Origin: Promethearchaeota archaeon
GTDB taxonomy: Archaea; Asgardarchaeota; Lokiarchaeia; Sigynarchaeales; SOKP01
Length of the DNA stretch: 64,000 bases
Assembly: GCA_030668025.1 (NCBI GenBank)
Contig: DAOUUT010000001.1
Coordinates: 5,616 to 69,615 of the forward strand
Direction: 5' to 3'
This document shows, one piece after another, positions 26,149 through 35,040 of this stretch. A program made the position numbers and the translations under genes. A model generated the notes under the pieces. It was not told the DNA's origin, did not search any database, and saw nothing but the letters and a program-made list of their open reading frames with translations. Position 1 is the stretch's first letter, and every line of letters starts with the position of its first letter.

Positions 26149-26604
26149 TTGGACCAAAGTTTTAGTTATATGCTTGAAATGAAGCCATTATTGTTAGATG
26201 GCTCGAAACGAAGAACCATTCGAGCAATCGGAAAAAATGATTTCAGAGATCGGTGCAATGTTAACGATATAATGCATAACTGGATTGATATGATAAATCG
26301 ACATAACGCAAAAGAATTTCTATTTGATTCAAGAGTGGTTGAGAAAATTCATGTTAATATTGACGATGCTCCTGAAAGTGAGGATTTAGCAAGGCGATTG
26401 GAATCTCCAAGAAAAGGAGAAACATGGGAAGAATTTGCGTTAAACGATGGATTTGATTTTTATTCCGATTTTTTAAGCTTTTTCAAGGGCCATGTTAAAA
26501 AAACTAATAAATTTATCTGCTTCATATTCACTACAGATTTATCAAAACCTTACAAGATTAAAGGAAACATGCAAATTACAGACTTTATTGAGGTGAATGC
26601 TTAA
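26149..26604 (+). CDS. Unknown 151-residue protein
   Basis: TTG start at 26149, seven bases after GAGTGA. Mixed alpha/beta with basic start (LDGSKRRTIRAIG). Ends directly before the next ATG. No family recognised. Confidence 0.55.
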   Translation: MDQSFSYMLEMKPLLLDGSKRRTIRAIGKNDFRDRCNVNDIMHNWIDMINRHNAKEFLFDSRVVEKIHVNIDDAPESEDLARRLESPRKGETWEEFALNDGFDFYSDFLSFFKGHVKKTNKFICFIFTTDLSKPYKIKGNMQITDFIEVNA

Positions 26605-26907
26605 ATGTCTTTACAAGAAATAGGAAAGATGTGTAAAGAAAATTACCCATATAGTTGTATGGGTGATAATGAACCGTGTTGTATATGTGGACATTTAGGG
26701 AAATATCATAGATTTCGACACGGAAAAAGCATCTGTTTTGAATGTAATGAGCAAGAAGATGTTGAGGAAAAACTGAGGTTATGGTGTATTAAATGTGATA
26801 TTGATATGGTTAAAAAAGGGATAGCGTTAGATTGTCCCGAAGATGGGAGTTTCTATGAATGTCCTTCTTGTAATTATAGAATTGGAATCTTTATAAAAAG
26901 AGGTTGA
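26605..26907 (+). CDS. Multi-zinc-finger protein, 100 residues
   Basis: Four Cys pairs are visible: CCICGHLGKYH, ICFEC, WCIKC and CPEDG...ECPSC, enough for two zinc sites. No enzyme motif. Overlaps the next gene by 4 bp. Confidence 0.65.
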   Translation: MSLQEIGKMCKENYPYSCMGDNEPCCICGHLGKYHRFRHGKSICFECNEQEDVEEKLRLWCIKCDIDMVKKGIALDCPEDGSFYECPSCNYRIGIFIKRG

Positions 26908-27245
26908 TCGAGATTTTAACTGAAGTAGATTATAAAATTTCATTATATCCTTCGAAATTCTTAGGGTATCAATCAAAGAGTAAAAATCAAGGATACATAA
27001 AACTCTTTATTCCATCTATTTGGGATTGGGTTAATACTTGGAGCGATAATTACGAAAATATTTTTGAGAATTTCAATAGTGCGATAATTTATATTACGCT
27101 ATTAGAAAGAATATGCTTAGAAAGAGCATTTCAAAAAATAAGAATGACAAAAAGATGTGAAGATTATAATGGATTTTCATGCAAGATGGACTATATTGCA
27201 TGTTTAATCGCAAAAAATCTATTAAAAAATAAAGAGGTTGATTAA
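26904..27245 (+). CDS. Orphan protein, paralogue A of a duplicated pair
   Basis: 113 residues from TTG 26904, or shorter from ATT 26913, which is better spaced from AGAGG. The second half (LLERICLERAFQKIRMTKRC) aligns with QLCERICLESRIHKIKSKYKC in the next gene. No family recognised; the conserved ERICLE helix and the following Cys may be functional. Confidence 0.6.
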   Translation: MIEILTEVDYKISLYPSKFLGYQSKSKNQGYIKLFIPSIWDWVNTWSDNYENIFENFNSAIIYITLLERICLERAFQKIRMTKRCEDYNGFSCKMDYIACLIAKNLLKNKEVD

Positions 27246-27247
27246 AG

Positions 27248-27679
27248 ATTCCAGGCCTTTACGAGTTAAAAAATAAATTAAATCGTCAGGAAGAAAAATA
27301 TGAAAAAGACACTTCCGAATTGCGATTTAAAATAAAAAAACAAAATCAAATAATTTACGATATTGATATGGATTTTGAAAATAAGCTCGGATATCACATT
27401 TATTCCCATGAATATGGTCATACAATTTCTATGTGTCCAATATTTATATTGAAAAATCATCCTAATTTCAATGAATTTGTAGAATATTTTATTCATTATC
27501 AATTATGCGAAAGAATTTGTTTAGAGTCCAGAATCCATAAAATTAAATCAAAATATAAATGCTCTAAAAAATATTGTCCAATGGAGGTTCCAGCCCTATT
27601 AATGCTTGGTAGATATATAAATCACGAATATTATTTATTTAATCCTTTAAATTATGAAGTAGAGGTTCCAAGAAGTTGA
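27248..27679 (+). CDS. Orphan protein, paralogue B; start probably ATT
   Basis: The frame is open from 27248 (ATT CCA GGC CTT), seven bases after GAGGTTG. The first standard start in frame (TTG 27320) has no ribosome site, so ATT 27248 is preferred, giving 143 residues. Shares the ERICLE-type helix with paralogue A. A YSHEYGHT stretch has two His but is not a full metalloprotease motif. No known family. Confidence 0.6.
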   Translation: MPGLYELKNKLNRQEEKYEKDTSELRFKIKKQNQIIYDIDMDFENKLGYHIYSHEYGHTISMCPIFILKNHPNFNEFVEYFIHYQLCERICLESRIHKIKSKYKCSKKYCPMEVPALLMLGRYINHEYYLFNPLNYEVEVPRS

Positions 27680-27828
27680 GATTATTTAGAAGGTCTTTAT
27701 TTATCTGCGTTAATGGATGTGGAGATTCTAAACTCAAGGAAATGAAAAAAGCTTCGGATCCTGAAGACCCTACTCTTGTATGTCCTAAATGTGGTCGGTG
27801 TGAATGGTATATAACTCCAAAAGCCTAA
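27676..27828 (+). CDS. Zinc-ribbon microprotein, 50 residues
   Basis: TTG 27676 overlaps the previous stop (TTGA). Cys pattern CVNGC...CPKCGRC suits a zinc ribbon. AGAGG lies ten bases before the start. Confidence 0.55.
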   Translation: MRLFRRSLFICVNGCGDSKLKEMKKASDPEDPTLVCPKCGRCEWYITPKA

Positions 27829-27849
27829 AAGAATTATGAGGTTGATTGA

Positions 27850-27987
27850 ATGAGAAAAAAATGTTATTTAGCAAAAATTTTTAAATTTATTTGTAAAAAA
27901 TGTCCCGGTTATTTAGAATGTCTGTGGGATAAAGAATTAGATGATTTTAGTAATTCTAAAGATTTTATTAAAGGTGATATGAAATAA
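27850..27987 (+). CDS. Basic Cys-containing microprotein, 45 residues
   Basis: ATG 27850 preceded by GAGGTTGATTGA. Cys pairs CKKCPGYLEC and a basic start. Its TAA overlaps an ATA (27984) that may begin the next gene. Confidence 0.5.
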   Translation: MRKKCYLAKIFKFICKKCPGYLECLWDKELDDFSNSKDFIKGDMK

Positions 27988-28007
27988 CCCTCTCTAATAC
28001 TGAAGAA

Positions 28008-28238
28008 ATGAAGCTACCAAATCAAAAGAAAATTATGGATTTTATTTACGAAAATAATACTTACGATTTTAATTTCTGTGTTCGATGTAAAGAACCCCGT
28101 AAAACAGATCATACGCTAACTGCAGATGATTTACGAAATATCGATTGCAATATTAAAGGGGATTTGGCGTGTTTACCCGTCTGTTATTTTTGTTATCACG
28201 ACCATCTTAATTATATATCAAGAGGTGTAAATAAATAA
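28008..28238 (+). CDS. Cys-rich protein, 76 residues (84 if started at ATA 27984)
   Basis: Contains CVRCKEPRKTDH and CLPVCYFCYHDH, two Cys/His clusters for zinc. ATG 28008 has only a weak ribosome site; ATA 27984 lies seven bases after AAGGTGA and overlaps the preceding stop, so it may be the true start. Unknown role. Confidence 0.55.
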   Translation: MKLPNQKKIMDFIYENNTYDFNFCVRCKEPRKTDHTLTADDLRNIDCNIKGDLACLPVCYFCYHDHLNYISRGVNK

Positions 28239-28744
28239 CCGGCTCAAATCAAAAAATATTGATAATTGCTGGATGTAGTCAAAAAAAGTTAAATTATCCC
28301 GCACCGGCAATTGAACTTAATCAAGGTCAATTATTTAAATCTATAAAAAAATTAGCTAAATCCCATAATTTTGATCTTAAAATTTTATCAGGCAAATATG
28401 GATTATTAGATTCAAATCAAATTATTTCCCCTTATAATCAGAGAATTAGAGTTAAAAAAGATGTATTAAGAATTAGAAGGATAATTACGCCTAATCTAAT
28501 TAAAATTCACAAAGATTACGATTTAATAATAGTAATTTTAGGAAAAAAGTATTTAGAAGTTATAGAACCTTTAATTGATAATAAATTTCTAATTCTTTAC
28601 GATAGAAGAGGAATTGGAGGCTATCTTTATTTATTTTCAAAATATAATAAATTACCAAAAAACCAATTATTAAAAGAATTAGAAAAGTTTAGAGTAAATG
28701 ATTATCAATCTGGAATTTATCAAAAAGAGAAAATTGAGGTGTAA
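28235..28744 (+). CDS. DUF6884-like protein; start probably ATA
   Basis: The core ILIIAGCSQKKLNYPAPAIEL...LKILSGKYGLL...ISPYNQRI has the pattern of DUF6884 proteins found in phages and mobile elements (a GCSxKK loop, then SGKYGLL). A biochemical role is not established for most of these. TTG 28259 is the first standard start but has no ribosome site; ATA 28235 lies seven bases after GAGGTG, giving 169 residues. Upstream of the helicase gene by 6 bp. Confidence 0.65.
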   Translation: MTGSNQKILIIAGCSQKKLNYPAPAIELNQGQLFKSIKKLAKSHNFDLKILSGKYGLLDSNQIISPYNQRIRVKKDVLRIRRIITPNLIKIHKDYDLIIVILGKKYLEVIEPLIDNKFLILYDRRGIGGYLYLFSKYNKLPKNQLLKELEKFRVNDYQSGIYQKEKIEV

Positions 28745-28750
28745 ATAAAA

Positions 28751-31700
28751 ATAACTACAAAGCGAGAGATTAAAGTTAAAGATCAAATCCTTAAAAATAG
28801 ATTATTGGAACCAATTCAAATTATATTTAATTTTAAGGGGAAAGATGCTGAAAAGGGATTTAAAGAGATATTAAATGACTTTCAGAATTTAGGGTTTAGT
28901 CCAATTGGTACTAAAAGGGCGATTTTAAGAAATTGTTATATATTTTGTTATTACGTCAGAGTTAAGCAATTACCTTTTATTCAGGGTAAAAAATATGGCC
29001 ATTTTGAAAAAAAATATATTAAAATTCTAAAGGAAATTTCAGTTCAAAAATATATAGAATTGGATTTAGAATGGACCGATGACGAAGTACGCGAAGTATC
29101 ACAAGATCACATAGATAATTTCTTAAACGCTTTTCTGAGAGGTATTGAGAATAATGCTTTAGAGATTGTTTTGACAAATCTCATTCTTAATTCTGAAGAT
29201 TTTTTATTACCTGAAGATGAATTAATTTCTTTTGGAATTGAAGAAAATAGAGAGCCTTTCGTTAAGCTATTTTGCCAGGAAGATAAATTAAGCTCTAAGG
29301 ATGTTAAGGCTATATTTCAGCTTATAAATACGAGCGATTTTATATTAATTAAGCAAATATTCCACATGATCCTGAAAAAGAGTAAGTTTACGGCCAAGCA
29401 AATTTACGATGAATATCATAAAATCAAGGGCAAAATCCCATTTGAAAGTAATGGACTAAACTATATTTATACTAAAGAAGTCGCTAAGGAAATGAGCGTT
29501 TTAGAAATGTTTTTTAAGGTTTATATTTTATTGGAAAGAGTAGTTCAAGAAGTTAGAGATACATACAACGGAGAGAAGGAAGATATGAAGGTTCAAATTC
29601 CTTTTGAGCTTAAAGGGTATAATTTGGAAAAAAAATATTCGAGTTCAGCCGCGAAAATCATTCGGAATTTCTTCCTGGAGAAAAGGGAATTAATATTACC
29701 TATCTTTAAAATGGTATTAGAACACGAATTAAAGCGAACAAAGGTTAAATTTAAGGGAATTTTGGTAAGTTTTTCGTATAATTGTTCTAAAGAAAATATT
29801 GAAGAAATGAGGCATGAGGGCTTCTTTTTCGATAATTTAAAAAAGCTCTACGATAATAAATTGGAATCGTTCAGAAGAGCTACTGAGAGTGGAAATCTTA
29901 ACGAATTCATAATCTTTCGAGGCCATTATATAATCCCTCGAAATAAGATTGATTTTGATTGGAGTAAGGAATTCAGAGTAAGAGACATAAATCATCAGAG
30001 AATTTTATGCAAGATTATGCATAATAGGACCTATTTTAACGAGTTATCCTTGGAAATAGAAAGTGAAATCGAACTACAGGGGATTTTACGAGTAAAATAT
30101 GTGTATAATAAAAAGAATAAAACTCGTAAAATAACACAAAAGTATATTGAAGTCATTGATATCAACATTATAGATAACTTCAAAAATATAAATTTTCATT
30201 TAGGGACTCATTATAACGGTGATAAATGGTTAGAAAATACCAAAGAAGGATTGAGTCTTTTTATTTATCCTATGAGAGAGAAAAGAGAAGCAGATTTTAT
30301 ATGTCAAACCAAAATAATCCATCGGCCGTTGGTTTTATTGAATATTTATGAAGGCCAAAATGAAATGTTTTATGAGGCTAAGGTAAATGGAGAGGTTATT
30401 TGTAAGCCAAAAAAACGATTAATTGAATTTTTGGAAGAACGGAACCTGATAATCGATGAGAGTTTAGTCAAAAAAGCAGTCAGTAATATTCTTAGAGAAA
30501 GTATAATAGAGTATGAGCTTATACCAAAACCAATGTTCAATACAATTGGTATTTTTATTAAGGATGACGATTTTGTTTTGGTTTATGGTGATGACGAATA
30601 TAAAAGAGTTATTGGTGAGAATGATATTCAAAAGGATTTATTAGATGATTTGAAGGAAAAGGATTTAGATAAAGAAGGGATTTTAACAGAGAAGTTTTAC
30701 GAGATAATACATTTTCCTACTTTACCTCAAAATGTCAGATTATCAATTTTAGGATTTAGCGCAATGCATCCATTCTTCTTTGCCCTCTCAAGAAAGCTTG
30801 ATCTACTTCCAAATCTATTCTTAATAGGAAAACATGGTTCAGGTAAGACAACAACGCTAAGAATTTTTTTAAATCTTTTATTTGGGACCAAAATGATGAA
30901 ATCTGATGATGTACGGACTGAAGCGCGATTAACGAAATTCTTAACACAACATCTTTTTGTTATAAATATTGACGATGTAGATGTGATCCCTGAAGAGCAA
31001 ATTGGATTTATTAAAACATATTCTACTGAAAGAGGAACTCGAAATCGTATGGATAATCAAAAAATGAATAAAGAACAAATGTATGCAAGTATAGCTGGAA
31101 GCGCAAATTCTAAAGAGTTTTTAACTCAACATGATGATCAAGCGTTTAGACTTAGATGTATAGTTCATGAACTTAAGACGAACATTCAGTCTGATAAGGG
31201 GAATAAGCATTTACTAAGGAGATTTAAGAAATTACATCAAGAATTAAAAGAATCGGACAAGATTTATGGCCATTATCTTTTAAGTAAAGCGCTTGAATTT
31301 ATTGATATAAAAATTAAGGGAAATATTACCTTGCAAAAAAAAATGCTAAAGCATTTCAATCAAATTTACGAACAAATACAAGATTATAAAGAAGATTCTA
31401 AAATAGACTTATCTGATATCCGAAGAATAACTTTATATTCGTTAATTTATATTGGTTGGGAAATTTGGGATTATACTTTTAAAACAAAAGGTTTTGAATC
31501 TCCCTTATTAAAAGAAGCCATGAATCTTAAATCTGGTGTATTTTTTGATTATTTAAACGAATTAGAGAAAGCAGAATTAAATTTGAGGTTAGGAGTAATT
31601 GAAAATATTTTGGAATTTTACTCATCTGATTATGAAAATTTATCTGCGAAGAGAACGGTTAGCAAACGGCCTGAAAAGGACGGATTGATTGTATTTCAAA

Positions 31701-32230
31701 CGAGTTTTATTAATAAGTACGATAAATGGGCTAAGGTTCATGGATATAAAATCTTAGGTTCTTTAACTAAATTAGGAGAGATTCAATCAGAAATCTTAAA
31801 TAAAGATATTTCACCAAAAGTAATCTGGTTTAGAGATGGGGATATAGGTCAAAAGGTTAACGCTTACGGATTAATCTTTTATTATAAAGAATTGATGACC
31901 TTAAGAAACAATGGAAACATTTCCCAAAAAGAAATAGAGGAGTTTAATGATGTTCAAAAAGAACAAAATACGGGGAAATTAGATTTTGATAAAATTTTAG
32001 TTGGGAGATCCAAAAACTCTATTTCTAAACTTGATATTTTAATTGACAGCTTAAAAGAGATGTGCGAAAATAATAATTGGAAAGCATTAGAAAAGAACAA
32101 TGTCATTCAAATTCTTGATCTCGAAGATAATTTAGATGAAAAATGGATTAAAATTGCTCTTGAGGAGTTAATAAAAGAAGGTACTTTATACGAACCGAAG
32201 GAAAATATGATTAAATGGGCCGATAAATAA
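28751..32230 (+). CDS. Large AAA+ replicative helicase-like protein (MCM- or SF3-like)
   Basis: 1,160 residues from ATA 28751 (GAGGTG eight bases before) or 1,142 from TTG 28805, which lacks a ribosome site. Counted from 28805: Walker A GKHGSGKTTT (about 675-684), Walker B VINIDDVD (about 717), a sensor-type Asn in AGSANSKEF, and a likely arginine finger in FRLRC. Before it, GILRVKYVYN...KYIEVIDINII resembles an MCM OB-fold strand set. Near residues 965-1040 is a domain shared with the Bro-N protein. The rest is not recognised; no primase metal motif is evident. It would unwind the element's origin. Largest and last-but-one gene of the early operon. Confidence 0.72.
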   Translation: MTTKREIKVKDQILKNRLLEPIQIIFNFKGKDAEKGFKEILNDFQNLGFSPIGTKRAILRNCYIFCYYVRVKQLPFIQGKKYGHFEKKYIKILKEISVQKYIELDLEWTDDEVREVSQDHIDNFLNAFLRGIENNALEIVLTNLILNSEDFLLPEDELISFGIEENREPFVKLFCQEDKLSSKDVKAIFQLINTSDFILIKQIFHMILKKSKFTAKQIYDEYHKIKGKIPFESNGLNYIYTKEVAKEMSVLEMFFKVYILLERVVQEVRDTYNGEKEDMKVQIPFELKGYNLEKKYSSSAAKIIRNFFLEKRELILPIFKMVLEHELKRTKVKFKGILVSFSYNCSKENIEEMRHEGFFFDNLKKLYDNKLESFRRATESGNLNEFIIFRGHYIIPRNKIDFDWSKEFRVRDINHQRILCKIMHNRTYFNELSLEIESEIELQGILRVKYVYNKKNKTRKITQKYIEVIDINIIDNFKNINFHLGTHYNGDKWLENTKEGLSLFIYPMREKREADFICQTKIIHRPLVLLNIYEGQNEMFYEAKVNGEVICKPKKRLIEFLEERNLIIDESLVKKAVSNILRESIIEYELIPKPMFNTIGIFIKDDDFVLVYGDDEYKRVIGENDIQKDLLDDLKEKDLDKEGILTEKFYEIIHFPTLPQNVRLSILGFSAMHPFFFALSRKLDLLPNLFLIGKHGSGKTTTLRIFLNLLFGTKMMKSDDVRTEARLTKFLTQHLFVINIDDVDVIPEEQIGFIKTYSTERGTRNRMDNQKMNKEQMYASIAGSANSKEFLTQHDDQAFRLRCIVHELKTNIQSDKGNKHLLRRFKKLHQELKESDKIYGHYLLSKALEFIDIKIKGNITLQKKMLKHFNQIYEQIQDYKEDSKIDLSDIRRITLYSLIYIGWEIWDYTFKTKGFESPLLKEAMNLKSGVFFDYLNELEKAELNLRLGVIENILEFYSSDYENLSAKRTVSKRPEKDGLIVFQTSFINKYDKWAKVHGYKILGSLTKLGEIQSEILNKDISPKVIWFRDGDIGQKVNAYGLIFYYKELMTLRNNGNISQKEIEEFNDVQKEQNTGKLDFDKILVGRSKNSISKLDILIDSLKEMCENNNWKALEKNNVIQILDLEDNLDEKWIKIALEELIKEGTLYEPKENMIKWADK

Positions 32231-32266
32231 TAAATTTAATTGGATTGATAAAGAAAGAGATTTTTA

Positions 32267-32863
32267 ATGAAATTCCTTTTGAAACAGAATTTAAATTATA
32301 AGAAAGTTGGTTTTATTTATTATCTTTTCCCAAATCAATTTAGTAGTCAAATAATCCGTTTAGCGAAAAAGAAAGATGTAATTCTTGATATAGAATATAA
32401 ATGGATTGGAAAATATCGCAATGTAGAATCCTATCTGATTTTAGAAAACGATTTTAAGCGCTTGAGAAATATTTTTAAAAAAAGAATTATTGAAAAACGA
32501 AATCGATTTCACCAACAGGCCTATTTGATCCAATTAATTCAAATTTTAAAATATATATTTCAACGCAATAATAGAGCTAAAGTAAATTTTAAATATTCTG
32601 CAATTCAAAAAGCGTATAACGATAAGCAAGAATTCTTAGATTTGGCGTTAGACATCGCAAGAAAAATAAAAAAAAACGAGTTTAGTTATGGATGGCAAGA
32701 GGATCCAAAACAATCATATCACCAATATATCTATTATTTTCAACTTGGGAAAAATCAAGTCTCGTTTCATAGTAGTGAACTAATTTTAGACATCCCCGAA
32801 TTTCAAGGTAATTGGATTGGTTATAAAAATGAAATGTTTCCATTAAAAATCAAACAAGATTAG
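32267..32863 (+). CDS. Unknown basic protein, 198 residues
   Basis: Rich in Lys, Tyr and Ile; long basic helix (RLRNIFKKRIIEKRNRFHQQ). C-terminal strands (QVSFHSSELILDIP) look like a compact domain. 36 bp after the helicase gene and just before the repeat-rich gap, so it may bind that region. No family recognised. Confidence 0.6.
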   Translation: MKFLLKQNLNYKKVGFIYYLFPNQFSSQIIRLAKKKDVILDIEYKWIGKYRNVESYLILENDFKRLRNIFKKRIIEKRNRFHQQAYLIQLIQILKYIFQRNNRAKVNFKYSAIQKAYNDKQEFLDLALDIARKIKKNEFSYGWQEDPKQSYHQYIYYFQLGKNQVSFHSSELILDIPEFQGNWIGYKNEMFPLKIKQD

Positions 32864-33665
32864 GATCAATTTTTTATATCAATACATTCAGGACCCTTTC
32901 AGGATATATTATAAAATCCTGTTCTAAATCATATAATAATTAGAGCTTAGAATCTAAATATAAAATAGTGCAGTAATGCCCTCGAGAGTTTTAAATAAAA
33001 AGAAGCTCATTTTTTGAGATCAATACTTTCAAGGCTTCTTCATAATATATGATCAAAAATGATCATTTATGACGAATTCCGTTATTGATCGAAAGAGAGA
33101 GAGACCTACAAAATTTGCAAAAAGTGATATATTCTTCTTAAAAAAAAATATTATAGTTTCTATTCATATTCTATAATTGTTACAGCAAGAATAACAATAT
33201 ATGTGTGTTCATATTCTTCCATATTCTTCTATATTCTTCTATTTAAATGATCTTTATATCGTAATTTTTTTAAAAAAACAATATGTGACAATATGTGAAG
33301 AATAAAACCCCCATATATTGTAATTATGGCGACTCTAATAACTTCATTTCATTTTTATCGGCAAAAAAAAAAATGCAATAGAAGAATATGACGAAAAATA
33401 TAATTTGCTCCCATGTGTCTCTTCTTGAAAAAAATTCACCCGGTGCAAAATTTTGTTAGTGATCCAAATTGATAATGCATGATCAATTTCAATAAAAATA
33501 TAATAATAAAAATATGGCCATCTTGAGATCAAAAATTTTAGCAGCGAAAAATTTCTTCAGGACCTAAGAGAAAAAATAAAAAGTTTAAAAATTAATTTTA
33601 GTAGTAACAATTGTTTATATAATATGTAATAATGAATTTATTAAAATAGTAAGGGAATATTTATC
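32864..33665. other. 800-bp repeat-rich non-coding gap, candidate origin
   Basis: No convincing gene. It holds three tandem ATATTCTTC(C/T) units (33211-33240) plus related copies near 33130, the reverse complement GAAGAATA at 33298, a tandem pair CAATATGTGA (about 33280-33300), several GATCA boxes, two TTCAGGA boxes (32900-32925) and the 3'-motif half at 33547-33567. Very AT-rich with direct and inverted repeats between the helicase operon and the toxin module: the layout of a replication origin. A promoter for the next gene (TTTATATA, 33614-33621) closes it. Confidence 0.5.
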
Positions 33666-33923
33666 ATGATTAGTTTACAAAAAGCTATGGATAAGGCAAA
33701 AGAAGTAATAATAAATATGAAAGGATTGGATACGGAATTTTATGGAAAACCTATGATTGATTGGCTTGATTTTGAAACTGTGAAGAAAAGTGAAACAGAT
33801 GAGATTTATATCTTAAAATCAACTTTTAGAGCAAATATGTTTAAACCAGATATAGTATCTTTTGAAATCCATGTAAACAAGGAGACTGGAGAATTAGATG
33901 ATTTTAAAAGATTGGAAGACTAA
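33666..33923 (+). CDS. Putative antitoxin of a PIN module
   Basis: 85 residues, acidic, strand-helix layout (MISLQKAMDKAKEVIINM), ending DDFKRLED. It precedes and overlaps a PIN-domain toxin by 26 bp, as VapB genes do, and has its own TATA box 45-52 bp before the ATG. It is not a clear AbrB or RHH antitoxin, so the role comes from context. Confidence 0.55.
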   Translation: MISLQKAMDKAKEVIINMKGLDTEFYGKPMIDWLDFETVKKSETDEIYILKSTFRANMFKPDIVSFEIHVNKETGELDDFKRLED

Positions 33924-34356
33924 AAAGAATATTGTTATTGATTCTGGAGCATTAAAAGAATATTATTTATTATTGCTTGAAGAATCTAAAAGAAGATACG
34001 CTAAAGAAAAATTTAAACTCTTTTCAGATTTTCTCGAAAATAAGAAACTCTATGTAGTTCCTCAAGTTTTTGCAGAAATTTATTCATTACTTAAGCGAGA
34101 TGCAAAAATAGATTCAAAATTAATTTATTGGTTAGAGAAAATAAAAAAACATTTTGAAGATTTTATTGAGGAATACATCCAAAAAGATGAGATATTAAAG
34201 GATAAGAGTTTTCTAAAATTTGGATTTACAGATATTGCTCTAAGTAAGATTATTCGAAAAGATTGGATTTTTTTATCCAATGATCAACCATTAATTAACC
34301 TATGTAATTCAAGAGGATTAGAAGCTCATCATATTGAAGAAATCTTAATTTTTTAA
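33898..34356 (+). CDS. PIN-domain ribonuclease (VapC-like toxin)
   Basis: 152 residues. PIN acidic residues are seen in order: Asp in NIVIDSGALKEYY, Glu in VFAEIYSLL, Asp in FGFTDIALSKII and Asp in FLSNDQPLI. VapC toxins cut tRNA or rRNA. It overlaps its putative antitoxin gene. The module probably stabilises the element or guards against competing viruses. A perfect hairpin terminator follows. Confidence 0.8.
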   Translation: MILKDWKTKKNIVIDSGALKEYYLLLLEESKRRYAKEKFKLFSDFLENKKLYVVPQVFAEIYSLLKRDAKIDSKLIYWLEKIKKHFEDFIEEYIQKDEILKDKSFLKFGFTDIALSKIIRKDWIFLSNDQPLINLCNSRGLEAHHIEEILIF

Positions 34357-34403
34357 TTTTTATGTTCGGTTTTGATCATTTGATTATCATTCCTGATCGT
34401 TTT

Positions 34404-34433
34404 ATTATCTTTTTTAGTAAGAAAAAAGATAAT
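34404..34433. terminator. Perfect 12-bp hairpin, probably bidirectional terminator
   Basis: ATTATCTTTTTT and AAAAAAGATAAT flank AGTAAG. It lies 48 bp after the toxin stop and before the end of the leftward late region, where the two transcription directions meet, with T-runs readable on both strands. Confidence 0.6.
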
Positions 34434-34695
34434 TAATTATAGACTATAGTGGGTTTGTAAGTTTTTTCTGAAAATTTACTGAAGTTTTTTTCTAGAGTGC
34501 GTGCTTTTAGCGTCTAGTAGTAATGAAATCAACCCTCTAACATTCGAGTAATAGGCTCGTACCCTTCTAAAAATAGAAAGTGAGATGTTATGTTTTGTGC
34601 GAGAAGAAACGATGAAAATAACAAGATAAATTTTTTTAAAAAAAGTAATTTTTAATCCTGATATTGCGTTGGGATTATTTTTTAAGTCAGTTAAC
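34434..34695. other. Non-coding gap between convergent early and late regions
   Basis: 262 bp without a gene. A GC-richer stretch (about 34495-34600) stands out from its AT-rich surroundings and could be a small RNA. AATCC-TGATATTGCGTT-GGATT (34652-34673) is a small hairpin near the end of the leftward operon. Confidence 0.4.
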
Positions 34696-35010
34696 TTATT
34701 CTTTTTTAACTGAGCGCTGAGCTGGCTTATTTCGAGGCTGAGCTAATTTAGTTTGTTTTGTTTTTGTAGGACCTTGAGTTTTTTTCTTATTAGTTTCTTT
34801 TTGCTTTCCTTTTTTTCTTTCTTGTTTTCGAGTGCCTTTCTTTTTAATTTCAGCTTTAGTTCTACGAGGGTTTCGTTTGTGAGGTTGATTTCTAAACGCT
34901 TTTTTTGTTCTATTGCGCCAATGACCTCTAATCCAGGTCCCTTTTCTCCGATGTGGTTTACTTCCTTTCACTTTTGTTTTTACCGGTTGCCCTTTCTTTT
35001 TTTTTGCCAT
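34696..35010 (-). CDS. Extremely basic Lys/Arg-rich protein, possible DNA-condensing protein
   Basis: 104 residues, about 45 percent Lys plus Arg, with almost no hydrophobic core (KPHRRKGTW, GTRKQERKKGK). A short Trp-containing patch (TWIRGHWRNRTKK) is the only ordered-looking part. Such proteins neutralise packaged nucleic acid in some viruses. Last gene of the late operon, 30 bp after the packaging-type ATPase. A nucleoprotein role is inferred from composition and place only. Confidence 0.6.
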   Translation of the reverse strand: MAKKKKGQPVKTKVKGSKPHRRKGTWIRGHWRNRTKKAFRNQPHKRNPRRTKAEIKKKGTRKQERKKGKQKETNKKKTQGPTKTKQTKLAQPRNKPAQRSVKKE

Positions 35011-35040
35011 TTAACTTTTCACGTCGTCTTTTTGATTATT

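Noticed and set aside
33344..33532. Minus-strand frame of 62 codons in the origin-like gap
   Set aside because: Aromatic-rich, no ribosome site, low-complexity ends, and it covers the repeat region; looks like a chance frame.
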